A model generated the notes under the pieces. It was not told the DNA's origin. It was given only the letters and a program-made list of their open reading frames with translations, and made no database searches. From NCBI RefSeq assembly GCF_018069865.1, contig NZ_JAGQDG010000011.1, forward strand, positions 1 to 54,231: a DNA stretch of 54,231 bases. Direction: 5' to 3'. The first letter of the stretch is position 1. The number at the start of each line of letters is the position of its first letter. Origin of the DNA: Ideonella paludis (GTDB lineage: Bacteria; Pseudomonadota; Gammaproteobacteria; Burkholderiales; Burkholderiaceae_C). Positions 8,233 to 18,270 of this stretch are shown in pieces. A program made the position numbers and the translations under genes.

Positions 8233-9420
8233 ATGCAACATACTGCTTATCAACCACAGATCTCCTGCCCCGTGCGCATCGAGCGCGTTGAGACCATGCT
8301 GGTCGATCTGCCCACGATCCGCCCCCACAAACTGTCGATGGCGGTGATGAACGGCCAGACGCTGATGCTGGTTCGAATCAGGTGCTCGGACGGTACGGAA
8401 GGTATCGGTGAGGGCACAACCATCGGCGGGCTTGCCTACGGTGCCGAGTCCCCCGAAGGCATGAAACTGGCCATCGACACCTACTTTGCGCCCCAACTGG
8501 TGGGGGCCGATGCCAACCGTGTTCCGGCCTTGATGGACCGCCTGCACACTGCATTCCGGGACAACCGCTTTGCCAAGTGTGCCGTCGAGACGGCGCTGTA
8601 CGACGCATTGGGCCACCGCACCGGCCTGCCCGTTTCCGAACTGCTGGGCGGCCGGCTGCGCGAGCGCCTTCCGGTGGCGTGGACCCTGGCCTCAGGCGAC
8701 ACCGGCAAAGACATCGAGGAAGCCCAGCGCATGCTGGCGCTTCGCCGCCACAACATCTTCAAGCTCAAGATCGGACGCCGCACGGTGCGCGAGGATGTGG
8801 CACATGTGGCCGCCATCAAAGCGGCGCTGGGCGACACCGCTTCGGTCCGTGTGGACGTGAACATGGCCTGGAGCGAGCTCGACGCCCACCACGGCTTGGC
8901 AGGCCTGGTTGATGCGGGCTGCGAACTGGTCGAGCAACCCGTGGCCAGTATCGATGCTCTGGCTCGCCTCACCGGCAAGTACCCCATCGCCGTGATGGCG
9001 GATGAATCTTTGGTCGGGCCCGAGAGCGCCTTCGCCATCGCCCGCGTGGCCGGCGCCAATGTCTTTGCCATCAAGACCGAACAGTCCGGCGGCCTCCAGG
9101 CAGCTCAGCATGTGGCCGCCATTGGCGATGCCGCTCGCATTGATCTCTACGGCGGCACCATGCTCGAAGGCGCGGTCGGCTCCATCGCCTCGGCTCACGT
9201 GTTTGCCACCTTCCGCGAGCTGCGCTGGGGCACCGAGCTGTTTGGCCCGCTGCTGCTGACCGAGGAGATCCTGACCCAGCCTCTGGACTACAGCGACTTT
9301 CAACTGACTGTGCCTGCCTCACCCGGTTTGGGCATTGCGCTGGATGAAGACCGCGTCCGCCATTTCCGACGCGACCGCCCGCGCACCAGCGTCGGCCCGG
9401 CTGCGCTCTCGCACGCCTGA
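8233..9420 (+). CDS. catB: Muconate cycloisomerase
   Basis: A 395-residue enolase-superfamily enzyme that lactonises cis,cis-muconate to muconolactone. The N-terminal capping domain begins near RIERVETMLVDLPTIRPHKL. The barrel carries the catalytic lysine pair in FKLKIGRR (about residue 177), metal ligands in VRVDVNMAWS (Asp), ELVEQPV (Glu) and VMADESL (Asp), and the opposite general acid/base lysine in FAIKTEQSGG. Length matches CatB (about 370-400). It is the first gene of the long rightward operon, divergent from catR, with catA 46 bases downstream. Distinguishing muconate from chloromuconate cycloisomerase by eye is uncertain, but the ben and catC context favours CatB. Confidence 0.9.
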   Translation: MQHTAYQPQISCPVRIERVETMLVDLPTIRPHKLSMAVMNGQTLMLVRIRCSDGTEGIGEGTTIGGLAYGAESPEGMKLAIDTYFAPQLVGADANRVPALMDRLHTAFRDNRFAKCAVETALYDALGHRTGLPVSELLGGRLRERLPVAWTLASGDTGKDIEEAQRMLALRRHNIFKLKIGRRTVREDVAHVAAIKAALGDTASVRVDVNMAWSELDAHHGLAGLVDAGCELVEQPVASIDALARLTGKYPIAVMADESLVGPESAFAIARVAGANVFAIKTEQSGGLQAAQHVAAIGDAARIDLYGGTMLEGAVGSIASAHVFATFRELRWGTELFGPLLLTEEILTQPLDYSDFQLTVPASPGLGIALDEDRVRHFRRDRPRTSVGPAALSHA

Positions 9421-9466
9421 ACCGATCACCCCCTTTCACTACTGACTGACGAAACGGAGACTTCCC

Positions 9467-10402
9467 ATGAGCGTTTACATTTCCCAAACCCCCGAAGTGC
9501 AAGACTTTCTGCGCCTAGCCAGCGGCCTGAACCAGCCCGGTGGCAACCCCCGCACCAAGCAGATCGTGCACCGCCTACTGTCCGACCTGTTCAAGGCCAT
9601 TGACGACCTGGACATCACCTCGGACGAGTACTGGGCTGGCATTGCCTACCTGAATCAGCTGGGTGCGCGAAGCGAGGCCGGCCTGCTGTCGCCGGGCCTG
9701 GGCCTGGACCGCTACTTCGACATGCGCATGGACGCTGAAGACGCCGCACTGGGCGTGGAGATTGGCACGCCGCGCACCATCGAAGGCCCGCTGTACGTGG
9801 CCGGTGCTCCGGTGGCACAAGGCTTTGCGCGCCTGGATGACGGCAGCGACAAGGCAGGCCACACGCTGATCATGCATGGCACGGTCTACGCCGCCAACGG
9901 TAAGCCCTTGCCCAATGCAACCGTCGAGGTCTGGCATGCCAACACCAAGGGTTTTTATTCGCACTTCGACCCCACCGGCGAGCAACAGCCCTTCAACATG
10001 CGCCGCACCATCGTGACGGATGCCCAGGGCCGCTACAAGTTCCAAAGCATCGTCCCCAAGGGGTATGGCTGCCCACCTGATGGCCCCACGCAAGCCCTCT
10101 TGAATCAGTTGGGTCGCCACGGCAACCGCCCGGCACACATCCATTTCTTTGTGACCGCCGAAGGCCATCGCAAGCTGACCACGCAGATCAACATCGACGG
10201 CGACCCGCTGGTGTTTGATGACTTTGCCTACGCCACGCGTGAGGGCCTGGTGCCGACACTGGTGGAGCGCAGCGACGAAGCCAGCCTGCGCGCCCACGGC
10301 CAGAGCGCCCCCTTTGCCGAGATCGTGTTCGACATCACGCTCAGCAAGCTGGTCAATGGCGTGGACAACCAGATCGTAGATCGGCCCCGCCTGGCGGCCT
10401 GA
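9467..10402 (+). CDS. catA: Catechol 1,2-dioxygenase
   Basis: A 311-residue intradiol dioxygenase that cleaves catechol to cis,cis-muconate. The N-terminal helical dimerisation domain covers about the first 100 residues. The catalytic half shows the Fe(III) ligands: Tyr in [11 protein letters not shown] (about 165), Tyr in [13 protein letters not shown] (about 200), and two His in [14 protein letters not shown] (about 224/226). Length is standard for CatA. The start has a purine-rich ribosome site (ACGGAGA) about nine bases upstream. It is followed by a 137-base gap holding strong hairpins before benA. Confidence 0.95.
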   Translation: MSVYISQTPEVQDFLRLASGLNQPGGNPRTKQIVHRLLSDLFKAIDDLDITSDEYWAGIAYLNQLGARSEAGLLSPGLGLDRYFDMRMDAEDAALGVEIGTPRTIEGPLYVAGAPVAQGFARLDDGSDKAGHTLIMHGTVYAANGKPLPNATVEVWHANTKGFYSHFDPTGEQQPFNMRRTIVTDAQGRYKFQSIVPKGYGCPPDGPTQALLNQLGRHGNRPAHIHFFVTAEGHRKLTTQINIDGDPLVFDDFAYATREGLVPTLVERSDEASLRAHGQSAPFAEIVFDITLSKLVNGVDNQIVDRPRLAA

Positions 10403-10411
10403 CCGCCCCCG

Positions 10412-10518
10412 CGTTGCGGCCTGGGCGGCCCTGCTTGGCCGCCCGCAGCGCCGCAACGGACGCTCGACCCCCGTCATCCCGCAGCTGCCTGACCGCGACC
10501 CTGGTCGTGGGGGATGAC
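10412..10518. promoter_or_regulatory. Nested hairpins between catA and benA
   Basis: A long stem spans 10412-10458: outer arms CGTTGCGGC/GCCGCAACG (9 bp) enclose inner arms GGGCGGCC/GGCCGCCC with loop CTGCTT. A second stem follows, GTCATCCC (10473-10480) with GGGATGAC (10511-10518). There is no T-tract, so a simple intrinsic terminator is unlikely. mRNA stability, processing or partial attenuation between the cat and ben halves is the more likely role. Confidence 0.55.
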
Positions 10519-10539
10519 CTCACCCCAAAGAGACACACC

Positions 10540-11904
10540 ATGACCCTGACCGCCACCCGCGACCGTCTCGGCGACGTTGAAAAGCTGCTGGACAGTGCGC
10601 TCCAAGACGACAAGGACGCCGGCATCTTCCGCTGCCGCCGAGACATCTTCACCGACCCTGATCTGTTTGAGCTGGAGATGAAGCACATCTTCGAAAGCAA
10701 CTGGGTCTACCTAGCCCATGAAAGCCAGATTCCGGAGATCAACGACTACTTCACCACCACGATTGGTCGCCAGCCCATCGTCATCACGCGAGGCAAGGAC
10801 GGCCAGCTTAATGCGGTGATCAATGCCTGTGCCCACCGTGGCGCCATGCTGTGCCGCAAGAAGCACGGCAACAAGGGCAGCTTCACCTGTCCCTTCCACG
10901 GCTGGACCTTCAACAACAGCGGCAAGCTGCTCAAGGTCAAGGACGAGAAGACCACCGAGTACCCCGTGCAGTTCAACAAGCAGGGCTCGCACGACCTGAA
11001 GAAGGTGGCGCGCTTCGAGAGCTACAAGGGCTTTTTGTTCGGCAGCCTGAATGCGGATGTGCCATCGCTGGACGAGTTCTTGGGCGAGACCAAGGTCATC
11101 ATCGATCAGATCGTCGACCAGGCACCCGACGGCTTGGAAGTGCTGCGCGGCAACTCTTCCTACACGTATGACGGCAACTGGAAGCTGCAGATGGAGAACG
11201 GCAGCGACGGCTACCACGTCAGCTCGGTGCATTGGAACTACGCGGCCACCATGGGCCGACGCGCCGAGGGCGGCACCAAGGCTGTCGACGCCAACGGCTG
11301 GAGCAAGAGCGTCGGCGGGGTCTACGGCTTCGAGAACGGCCACATCCTGTTGTGGACCAAGACCATGAACCCGGAAGTGCGCCCGGTCTTCAACCGGCGC
11401 GACGAGCTCAAGGTGCGCCTTGGCGAGAGCAAAGCCGAGTTCATCGTCAGCCAGACGCGAAACCTGTGCCTCTATCCCAATGTCTACCTGATGGACCAGT
11501 TCTCTACGCAGATCCGCGTGACCCGCCCGATCAGCGTGGACAAGACCGAGATCACCATCTACTGCTTCGCGCCCAAGGGTGAGAGTGCAGAAGACCGTGC
11601 CGTGCGCATCCGCCAGTACGAAGACTTCTTCAACGTCTCCGGCATGGGCACCGCCGATGACCTGGAGGAGTTCCGTTCCTGCCAGACCGGCTACGCCGGC
11701 AAGGCGGCACCTTGGAATGACCTCAGCCGCGGTGCACCGCTGTGGGTGAACGGGCCTGATGAGAACGCCAACAAGATGGGCATGAAGCCCCTGATCAGTG
11801 GCGCCCGCAGCGAGGACGAAGGCTTGTTTGTCTGCCAGCACGACTACTGGGCTCACACCATGCGCAAGGCCCTTCAGCAAGAACGCGAAGGAGCGGCAGC
11901 ATGA
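10540..11904 (+). CDS. benA: Benzoate 1,2-dioxygenase, large (alpha) subunit
   Basis: A 454-residue ring-hydroxylating oxygenase alpha subunit that, with BenB, converts benzoate to its 1,2-cis-dihydrodiol. The ATG at 10540 ([17 protein letters not shown]) matches family N-termini. The Rieske [2Fe-2S] ligands are in CAHRGAMLC and CPFHGW (about 91-113). The mononuclear iron site is in [15 protein letters not shown], with its two histidines near residue 225. It is the first ben gene; the stop overlaps the benB start as ATGA. Confidence 0.95.
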   Translation: MTLTATRDRLGDVEKLLDSALQDDKDAGIFRCRRDIFTDPDLFELEMKHIFESNWVYLAHESQIPEINDYFTTTIGRQPIVITRGKDGQLNAVINACAHRGAMLCRKKHGNKGSFTCPFHGWTFNNSGKLLKVKDEKTTEYPVQFNKQGSHDLKKVARFESYKGFLFGSLNADVPSLDEFLGETKVIIDQIVDQAPDGLEVLRGNSSYTYDGNWKLQMENGSDGYHVSSVHWNYAATMGRRAEGGTKAVDANGWSKSVGGVYGFENGHILLWTKTMNPEVRPVFNRRDELKVRLGESKAEFIVSQTRNLCLYPNVYLMDQFSTQIRVTRPISVDKTEITIYCFAPKGESAEDRAVRIRQYEDFFNVSGMGTADDLEEFRSCQTGYAGKAAPWNDLSRGAPLWVNGPDENANKMGMKPLISGARSEDEGLFVCQHDYWAHTMRKALQQEREGAAA

Positions 11905-12392
11905 GCGAGACCCTTGCAACCATCAGTGCCTTTCTCTACCGCGAAGCGCGCCACCTGGACGACCGCGAGTTCGATGATTGGCTCGAACTCTATGCCCCGG
12001 ATGTCGAGTACTGGATGCCAGCCTGGGACGACGATGACCAACTCACAGAAGACCCGCACAGCCAGATCTCATTGATCTACTACCCCAACCGCAATGGGCT
12101 GGAGGACCGCGTCTTTCGCATCAAGACCGAGCGCTCCAGCGCGTCCATGCCGGAGCCTCGCACCAGCCACATGCTGGCGAATGTAGAAGTGCTGGCCGAG
12201 CGGGGCGACGAGGTGGACGTCCGCTACAACTTCCACACCCTCAGCCATCGCTACAAAAAGACCGACCACTACTTCGGCACGGCTTTCGTCACCCTGCGCA
12301 AAGGCGGCGACGCAGGTTACAAGGTCGCCCGCAAAAAGATTGTCCTGAAGGACGACTACATCAACCAGGTGATTGACATCTACCACCTCTGA
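11901..12392 (+). CDS. benB: Benzoate 1,2-dioxygenase, small (beta) subunit
   Basis: A 163-residue beta subunit with the SnoaL-like fold that forms the alpha3beta3 oxygenase with BenA. Typical residues include [20 protein letters not shown] near the N-terminus and the C-terminal [19 protein letters not shown]. Its ATG overlaps the benA stop by four bases, consistent with coupled translation and equal stoichiometry. Length matches BenB (about 160-170). Confidence 0.95.
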   Translation: MSETLATISAFLYREARHLDDREFDDWLELYAPDVEYWMPAWDDDDQLTEDPHSQISLIYYPNRNGLEDRVFRIKTERSSASMPEPRTSHMLANVEVLAERGDEVDVRYNFHTLSHRYKKTDHYFGTAFVTLRKGGDAGYKVARKKIVLKDDYINQVIDIYHL

Positions 12393-12410
12393 GGTGCGAG
12401 GAGACAAATC

Positions 12411-13430
12411 ATGAGCCACTATCGCATCGCCTTGAACTTCGAGGATGGCGTCACCCGCTTTGTGCAGTGTGGGGCCAACGAGAAGGTGCTCGACGCCGCC
12501 TTCCGTCACCGAATCAACTTGCCCATGGATTGCTCCGACGGCGTCTGTGGCACCTGCAAGTGCCGCGCTGAAGCGGGCAGCTACGAGCTCGGCGACGACT
12601 ACATCGACGACGCATTGACGGCCGATGAAGCTGCTGAGGGCCTGGTGCTGACCTGCCAGATGGTGCCGACCTCTGACTGCGTGATTGCCGTTCCCGTACC
12701 GTCCAGCGCCTGCAAGACCGGCACCACGCAGTTCGGTGCCACTGTCAGCGCGGTGACACCCTTTGGTGACGCGGCCTATGAACTGGTGCTGGACACCACC
12801 GTCGACGCACCGGTGTTCCTGCCGGGCCAGTACGTGAACATCGAGGTGCCGGGCAGGGGGCAACACCGCTCCTACTCGTTCAGCTCAGCGCCGGGCAGCC
12901 AGCGCCTCACCTTCATGATCAAGCAGGTGACGGGGGGGCTGATGAGCAGTTGGCTGACCGAGGCTCAAGTGGGGCAGGGGCTTCAAGTGACGGGCCCCTT
13001 GGGCAGCTTCTATCTGCGGGCAGTCACCCGGCCGCTGCTGTTCTTGGCCGGGGGCACCGGTTTGGCCCCGTTCTTGTCGATGCTGGAGGTGCTTGCGACC
13101 CATGGCGTTGAGCACCCCGTGCATTTGATCTACGGCGTCACGCGTGATCAGGACCTGGTGATGGTGGACCGCTTGGTCGACTTCGCGCGCCGCATTCCGG
13201 GCTTCACCTTCGCCACATGTGTGGCTGACCCAAACACGCAGCACCCTCAGCAGGGCTATGTGACCCAGCATATGCCCGCCGAGGCCCTGCACGACGGGAA
13301 TGTCGACGTCTACCTGTGCGGGCCGCCGCCGATGGTGGAGGCCGTTCAAAAGCACTTCAAGTCGGCAGGCCTCGTGCCTGCGAGCTTTCATTACGAGAAA
13401 TTCACCCCTAACGCCACGGTGAGCGCATGA
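12411..13430 (+). CDS. benC: Benzoate 1,2-dioxygenase electron-transfer reductase
   Basis: A 339-residue NADH-dependent reductase that feeds electrons to the BenA Rieske centre. The N-terminal plant-type [2Fe-2S] ferredoxin domain shows CSDGVCGTCKCRAEAGSY plus a fourth cysteine in LVLTCQMVP (about residues 42-84). The FAD domain has the RxYS motif in HRSYSFSSAPGS (about 157), and the NAD domain has GGTGLAPFLSMLE (about 217). It starts 18 bases after benB with GAGGAG upstream. Length is standard for BenC/XylZ. Confidence 0.95.
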   Translation: MSHYRIALNFEDGVTRFVQCGANEKVLDAAFRHRINLPMDCSDGVCGTCKCRAEAGSYELGDDYIDDALTADEAAEGLVLTCQMVPTSDCVIAVPVPSSACKTGTTQFGATVSAVTPFGDAAYELVLDTTVDAPVFLPGQYVNIEVPGRGQHRSYSFSSAPGSQRLTFMIKQVTGGLMSSWLTEAQVGQGLQVTGPLGSFYLRAVTRPLLFLAGGTGLAPFLSMLEVLATHGVEHPVHLIYGVTRDQDLVMVDRLVDFARRIPGFTFATCVADPNTQHPQQGYVTQHMPAEALHDGNVDVYLCGPPPMVEAVQKHFKSAGLVPASFHYEKFTPNATVSA

Positions 13431-14221
13431 ACACATCTCAACGTTTTCAAGACAAGGTCGTGCTGGTCACTGGCGCAGCCCAGGGCATTGGCCGCGGAGT
13501 GGCGTTGCGCATCGCCGCCGAAGGCGGCCAGGTGCTGGCGGTGGACCGCTCCGACATCGTCACCGAGGTGGTGGCCGAGATTCGCGATGCTGGCGGCAAA
13601 GCCGTCGCCGCGCAGGCAGATCTTGAAACCTTTGCTGGCGCGCAGCATGCGGTGGCGCAGTGCATGGCCGCGTTTGGCCGTGTGGATGTGCTGATCAACA
13701 ACGTGGGCGGCACCATCTGGGCCAAGCCCTACGAGCACTATGAGGAGCAGCAGATTGAGGCGGAGATTCGCCGCTCGCTCTTCCCAACGCTTTGGTGCTG
13801 CCGTGCGGTGCTGCCGCACATGGTCGAGCGCCAGCAAGGGGTCATCGTCAATGTGTCTTCAGTGGCGACGCGCGGCGTGCATCGCGTGCCGTACTCGGCG
13901 GCCAAAGGGGGCGTGAATGCTCTGACCGCCTCACTCGCGATGGAGCACACCCGCAATGGCATCCGCATCAACGCCACCGCGCCCGGTGGCACCGACGCAC
14001 CGCCGCGCCGTGTGCCCCGCAACCAGGCCGCACCGGCCCAGCCCAGCGCCATCGAGACCGCTTGGTACCAAGGCGTGATTGATCAGACCAAGGACTCCAG
14101 CCTGATGCATCGCTATGGAACCATAGCCGAGCAGGTCGCGCCCATCCTATTCCTTGCCTCCGACGAGGCTTCCTACATCACGGGGTCAGTCCTGGCTGTC
14201 GCCGGTGGTGATCAGGGCTGA
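13427..14221 (+). CDS. benD: Benzoate cis-dihydrodiol dehydrogenase
   Basis: A 264-residue short-chain dehydrogenase that oxidises and decarboxylates the benzoate dihydrodiol to catechol. The NAD motif is TGAAQGIGRG (about residues 16-25), the NNVG motif is in LINNVGGT, and the catalytic Ser/Tyr/Lys are in VNVSSVATRG and YSAAKGG. Its ATG overlaps the benC stop by four bases. Length matches BenD/XylL. Confidence 0.94.
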   Translation: MNTSQRFQDKVVLVTGAAQGIGRGVALRIAAEGGQVLAVDRSDIVTEVVAEIRDAGGKAVAAQADLETFAGAQHAVAQCMAAFGRVDVLINNVGGTIWAKPYEHYEEQQIEAEIRRSLFPTLWCCRAVLPHMVERQQGVIVNVSSVATRGVHRVPYSAAKGGVNALTASLAMEHTRNGIRINATAPGGTDAPPRRVPRNQAAPAQPSAIETAWYQGVIDQTKDSSLMHRYGTIAEQVAPILFLASDEASYITGSVLAVAGGDQG

Positions 14222-14246
14222 ACAACCATAGAGCAAAGAGACAACG

Positions 14247-15617
14247 ATGAGACACATTGACCTGCACAAAGTCGCCGATGAGGCGCGCTTCAATCGCTTC
14301 CACTGGAGCGTGCTGCTCTGGTGCTCGCTTATCATCATTTTCGATGGCTACGACCTGGCGGTCGCTGGCATCGCCCTGCCGTCCATCATGAAGGAAATGG
14401 GGGTCAGCCCCACCAATGCCGGCTTCATGGTCAGCTCGGCTCTGTTCGGCATGATGTTCGGCGCGATTTTTCTCGGCACCATTGCCGACAAAATCGGACG
14501 CCGCCGGGCCATCGCCATCTGCATAGTGCTGTTCAGCGTGTTCACCGCTGCAGCGGGCCTGACCAGCGACCCGGTGACCTTCAGCGTGATGCGATTTCTG
14601 GCGGGCCTGGGCATCGGAGGCGTCATGCCCAATGTGGTGGCGCAGATGACGGAGTACTCACCGCGCAAGATTCGCAGCACCATGGTCACGCTGATGTTCA
14701 GCGGCTATGCCGTGGGTGGCATGCTGGCCGCTGTGGTGGGTAAGGGTCTGATCGAGAGCCATGGCTGGCAGTCGGTGTTTCTGGCGGCGGCTTTGCCGGT
14801 CTTGCTGATCCCGGTGATTCTCAAGTCCATGCCGGAGTCCATGCCCTTCTTGATCAAGACGGGACAGACGGCTCGTCTGCAAGCCATCGCCGCCCAACTA
14901 GCCCCGAGCTTTCGCCCGCAGCCCGACGACTCGTTCGACCTGCCCCAGCAAGACCGAGACACCACGGCGCCCATTGGGAAATTGTTTCAAGAGGGCCGAG
15001 GCTTCAGCACCGTGATGTTCTGGGTCGCCTTTTTCATGTGCCTGTTCATGGTCTACGCGCTCAGCTCCTGGCTCGCCAAACTGATGGCCGGTGCCGGCTA
15101 CACGCTGGGTTCCGCGCTGACCTTCGTGCTGGTACTGAACTTCGGCGGGATGGTCGGAGCCATCGGTGGGGGCTGGCTGGCCGACCGCTTTCACATCAAG
15201 TATGTGTTGGTGGGCATGTACTTGTTGGCAGCGCTATCCATCAGCCTGCTGGGCTTTCCGGTGCCTACAGCAGCGCTGTTTGTGCTGGTGGGTTTGGCGG
15301 GTGCCTCGACGATCGGCACCCAGATCGTGACCTACGCCTATGTGGGCCAGTACTACCCGATGGCGGTGCGCTCCACCGGCATTGGTTGGGCCTCTGGCGT
15401 CGGACGCAGCGGCGCCATTTTGGCGCCCATCGTGATCGGGGGGCTGGTGGCGATGGCGCTACCGCTGGAGCACAACTTCATGGCCATCGCCTTGCCTGCG
15501 CTGATTGCTGCCGTCGCTGTGTTCTGTGTACGCCATGGCCGTGCGGCGCCATCGCCCAGTGCTGTCGGTGCTCCAGACACCGTGGTGGCGGGCCTCCCAG
15601 CAGTCGCTTCTAAGTGA
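14247..15617 (+). CDS. benK: Benzoate transporter, MFS (AAHS family)
   Basis: A 456-residue twelve-helix transporter of the aromatic acid:H+ symporter family that brings benzoate across the inner membrane. Diagnostic stretches include IIIFDGYDLAVAGIALP (the DGYD motif in helix 1), GTIADKIGRRRAIAIC between helices 2 and 3, and GWLADRFHIKYVLVG in the second half. It lies 25 bases after benD in the same direction, which supports benzoate as substrate. The related 4-hydroxybenzoate carrier PcaK is the main alternative, disfavoured by context. Confidence 0.9.
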   Translation: MRHIDLHKVADEARFNRFHWSVLLWCSLIIIFDGYDLAVAGIALPSIMKEMGVSPTNAGFMVSSALFGMMFGAIFLGTIADKIGRRRAIAICIVLFSVFTAAAGLTSDPVTFSVMRFLAGLGIGGVMPNVVAQMTEYSPRKIRSTMVTLMFSGYAVGGMLAAVVGKGLIESHGWQSVFLAAALPVLLIPVILKSMPESMPFLIKTGQTARLQAIAAQLAPSFRPQPDDSFDLPQQDRDTTAPIGKLFQEGRGFSTVMFWVAFFMCLFMVYALSSWLAKLMAGAGYTLGSALTFVLVLNFGGMVGAIGGGWLADRFHIKYVLVGMYLLAALSISLLGFPVPTAALFVLVGLAGASTIGTQIVTYAYVGQYYPMAVRSTGIGWASGVGRSGAILAPIVIGGLVAMALPLEHNFMAIALPALIAAVAVFCVRHGRAAPSPSAVGAPDTVVAGLPAVASK

Positions 15618-15666
15618 CGCGGCCATGTCGACGTCACGACTTACTTATCCTTTTTGAGACGGCTAC

Positions 15667-16368
15667 ATGATCAACAAGATCGCTCCATCGGTCGAAGAGG
15701 CCCTGGCCGGCATTCAGGACGGTGCCACCGTTCTGATCGGCGGCTTCGGCACCGCCGGCATTCCCAATGAACTCATCGACGGCCTGATCGCCCAGGGCGC
15801 CAAAGACCTCACTGTGGTCAATAACAACGCGGGCAATGGTGAAGCCGGCCTCGCGGCGCTTCTGCGGGCGGGTCGCGTGCGCAAAATCATTTGCAGCTTT
15901 CCGCGCCAAGCAGACAGTCAGGTGTTCGATGGCCTGTACCGTGCAGGAAAGCTGGAGCTGGAGTTGGTGCCGCAGGGCAATCTGGCCGAGCGCATCCGCG
16001 CGGCGGGCGCCGGCATCGGTGCGTTCTTCTGCCCTACGGGCTATGGCACGCAGTTGGCGGGTGGCCGCGAGACGCGCGAGATCAATGGCAAGCACTATGT
16101 GCTGGAGTATCCGATCCATGGTGACGTGGCGCTCATCAAGGCCGAGGCGGGTGACCGCTGGGGCAATCTTGTTTACCGCAAGGCGGCGCGCAACTTTGGC
16201 CCCGTGATGGCCATGGCCGCGCAACGCACCATCGCCACGGTGCACGAGGTGGTGGAGCTGGGGGCTCTCAATCCCGAGCACATCGTGACGCCGGGCATCT
16301 TCGTCAACAAGATCGTTCAGATCGACCGCGTGGCCACCCAAGCGGGTGGCTTCAAGAAAGCCGCATGA
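15667..16368 (+). CDS. catI: 3-oxoadipate CoA-transferase, subunit A
   Basis: A 233-residue class I CoA-transferase alpha subunit that, with subunit B, moves CoA from succinyl-CoA to 3-oxoadipate. Signature VLIGGFGTAGIPNELIDGL (about residues 22-40) contains the glycine motif of the family. It ends in an ATGA overlap with subunit B. The pcaI name would be equally acceptable; catI fits its place in a catechol operon. Confidence 0.92.
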   Translation: MINKIAPSVEEALAGIQDGATVLIGGFGTAGIPNELIDGLIAQGAKDLTVVNNNAGNGEAGLAALLRAGRVRKIICSFPRQADSQVFDGLYRAGKLELELVPQGNLAERIRAAGAGIGAFFCPTGYGTQLAGGRETREINGKHYVLEYPIHGDVALIKAEAGDRWGNLVYRKAARNFGPVMAMAAQRTIATVHEVVELGALNPEHIVTPGIFVNKIVQIDRVATQAGGFKKAA

Positions 16369-17018
16369 ACATGGACTACCCACGTCGCACCAAGGACCAG
16401 CTCGCCGCACGCGTCGCTCAAGACATCTTCGACGGCGCTGTCGTTAACCTGGGCATAGGCCAGCCCACGCTGGTGGCCAACCACCTGCCCGCAGGCATGG
16501 AGGTGGTGCTGCACAGCGAGAATGGCCTGTTGGGCATGGGGTCTGCCCCGGCCGAGGGGCAGGAGGACTACGACCTCATCAACGCGGGCAAACAACCCGT
16601 GACGCTGCGACCCGGCGGTGCCTTTTTCCACCATGCCGATAGCTTCGCCATGATGCGCGGTGGCCACCTGGACATCTGTGTGCTGGGCGCCTTTCAGGTG
16701 TCGGCCACGGGCGACCTCGCCAATTGGAGCACCGGTGCGCCGGATGCCATCCCGGCCGTTGGCGGTGCCATGGACCTGGCCATCGGCGCCAAGCAAACCT
16801 GGGTCATGATGGACCTGCTCACCAAACAGAACGAGAGCAAGCTGGTCGAGAAGTGCAGCTATCCCTTGACCGGCTTGGCCTGCGTGAAGCGCGTCTACAC
16901 CGACCTGGCCACGTTTGCGTGTACCGAGCAGGGGCTGCAACTGATCGATGCCGTGGATGGCCTCAGCCGCGAAGCACTTGAGCGCATCGTGGGCTTACCC
17001 ATCTCCCCCGCGCAATGA
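16365..17018 (+). CDS. catJ: 3-oxoadipate CoA-transferase, subunit B
   Basis: A 217-residue CoA-transferase beta subunit. The catalytic glutamate lies in HSENGLLGMGSAP (about residue 50), which forms the glutamyl-CoA thioester, and NLGIGQPTLVANHLP precedes it. Start overlaps the catI stop. The partner order A-B and sizes match PcaIJ/CatIJ. The acetoacetate transferase ScoAB/AtoDA is the alternative family, but the ben-cat-pca context decides. Confidence 0.92.
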   Translation: MNMDYPRRTKDQLAARVAQDIFDGAVVNLGIGQPTLVANHLPAGMEVVLHSENGLLGMGSAPAEGQEDYDLINAGKQPVTLRPGGAFFHHADSFAMMRGGHLDICVLGAFQVSATGDLANWSTGAPDAIPAVGGAMDLAIGAKQTWVMMDLLTKQNESKLVEKCSYPLTGLACVKRVYTDLATFACTEQGLQLIDAVDGLSREALERIVGLPISPAQ

Positions 17019-17048
17019 AACCCGACACCCTTCACCAAGAGATTGCCT

Positions 17049-18254
17049 GTGACTGAACCCGTATTTATTTGCGACGCCATTCGCACTCCCTTTGGCAAGT
17101 ACGGCGGCGCGTTGTCGTCCGTGCGACCGGATGACCTGGGCGCCGTCGTGCTCAAGGCCTTGACCGAGCGCAATGTGGAGGTCGATTGGAGCGCGGTTGA
17201 CGACGTGATCTTTGGCTGCGCCAACCAAGCGGGTGAGGACAACCGCAATGTGGCACGCATGTCCCTGCTGCTGGCCGGGCTGCCGCAACAGGTGCCTGGC
17301 AGCACGATCAACCGCCTATGCGGTTCTGGCCTCGACGCCATTGGCATCGCGGCACGGGCCATCAAGTCGGGCGAAGCGGGCCTGATGATCGCGGGCGGGG
17401 TCGAGAGCATGAGTCGCGCTCCCTTCGTGGTGCCCAAGGCAGACACCCCCTTTTCTCGGGGCAATTCCATTCAAGACACCACCATAGGCTGGCGTTTCAT
17501 CAATCCCGCGATGAAAGCTCTGTACGGTGTCGACGCCATGCCCGAGACGGCCGAGAACGTGGCGGAGGATTTCAAGATTTCGCGCGAGGACCAAGACATG
17601 TTTGCGTGGCGCAGTCAGGCCAAGGCTGGTGCAGCCCAGAAGGCGGGCCTGTTCGCCGCAGAGATCATGCCGGTCGCCGTCCCTCAACGCAAAGGCGATC
17701 CACTCCTGGTCAGCGTGGACGAACATCCGCGGGAGACCAGCGTCGAGGCCTTGGCCAAGCTCAAGCCGGTGGTACGGCCAGGCGGCACCGTGACGGCGGG
17801 TAATGCCAGCGGCGTCAATGATGGCGCTTGCGCGGTGTTGCTGGCCAGCGAGGCGGCCGCCAAGCGGCACGGTCTTACCCCCAAGGCGCGTGTGGTCGGC
17901 ATGGCCACTGCCGGTGTTGCGCCGCGCATCATGGGCATCGGCCCGGCGCCGGCCACCCAAAAGCTCTTGGCCCAGACTGGACTGAGTTTGGCGCAGATGG
18001 ATGTGATCGAGCTCAATGAGGCCTTTGCCTCGCAAGGCCTGGCTGTGTTGCGCCAACTGGGCCTGACCGACGATGACGCCCGCGTGAACCCGTATGGCGG
18101 GGCCATCGCCTTGGGGCATCCTTTAGGGGCCAGCGGCGCACGGCTGGTGACCACGGCCGTTCAGCAGTTGCACCGCAGCGGTGGCCGCTTCGCGCTGTGT
18201 ACCATGTGCATCGGCGTGGGGCAGGGCATTGCGCTCATCGTCGAGCGGGTGTGA
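17049..18254 (+). CDS. pcaF: 3-oxoadipyl-CoA thiolase
   Basis: A 401-residue thiolase that cleaves 3-oxoadipyl-CoA to succinyl-CoA and acetyl-CoA, the last step of the pathway. The acyl-carrying cysteine is in NRLCGSGLDAIG (about 90), the histidine in GGAIALGHPLGASGARL (about 357), and the second cysteine in CTMCIGVGQG (about 387). I place the start at GTG 17049 (giving MTEPVFICDAIRTPFG) because AAGAGA lies six bases upstream; a TTG at 17043 would sit on top of it. It follows catJ by 30 bases. Confidence 0.93.
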   Translation: MTEPVFICDAIRTPFGKYGGALSSVRPDDLGAVVLKALTERNVEVDWSAVDDVIFGCANQAGEDNRNVARMSLLLAGLPQQVPGSTINRLCGSGLDAIGIAARAIKSGEAGLMIAGGVESMSRAPFVVPKADTPFSRGNSIQDTTIGWRFINPAMKALYGVDAMPETAENVAEDFKISREDQDMFAWRSQAKAGAAQKAGLFAAEIMPVAVPQRKGDPLLVSVDEHPRETSVEALAKLKPVVRPGGTVTAGNASGVNDGACAVLLASEAAAKRHGLTPKARVVGMATAGVAPRIMGIGPAPATQKLLAQTGLSLAQMDVIELNEAFASQGLAVLRQLGLTDDDARVNPYGGAIALGHPLGASGARLVTTAVQQLHRSGGRFALCTMCIGVGQGIALIVERV

Positions 18255-18270
18255 CACGGACCGATCCATC

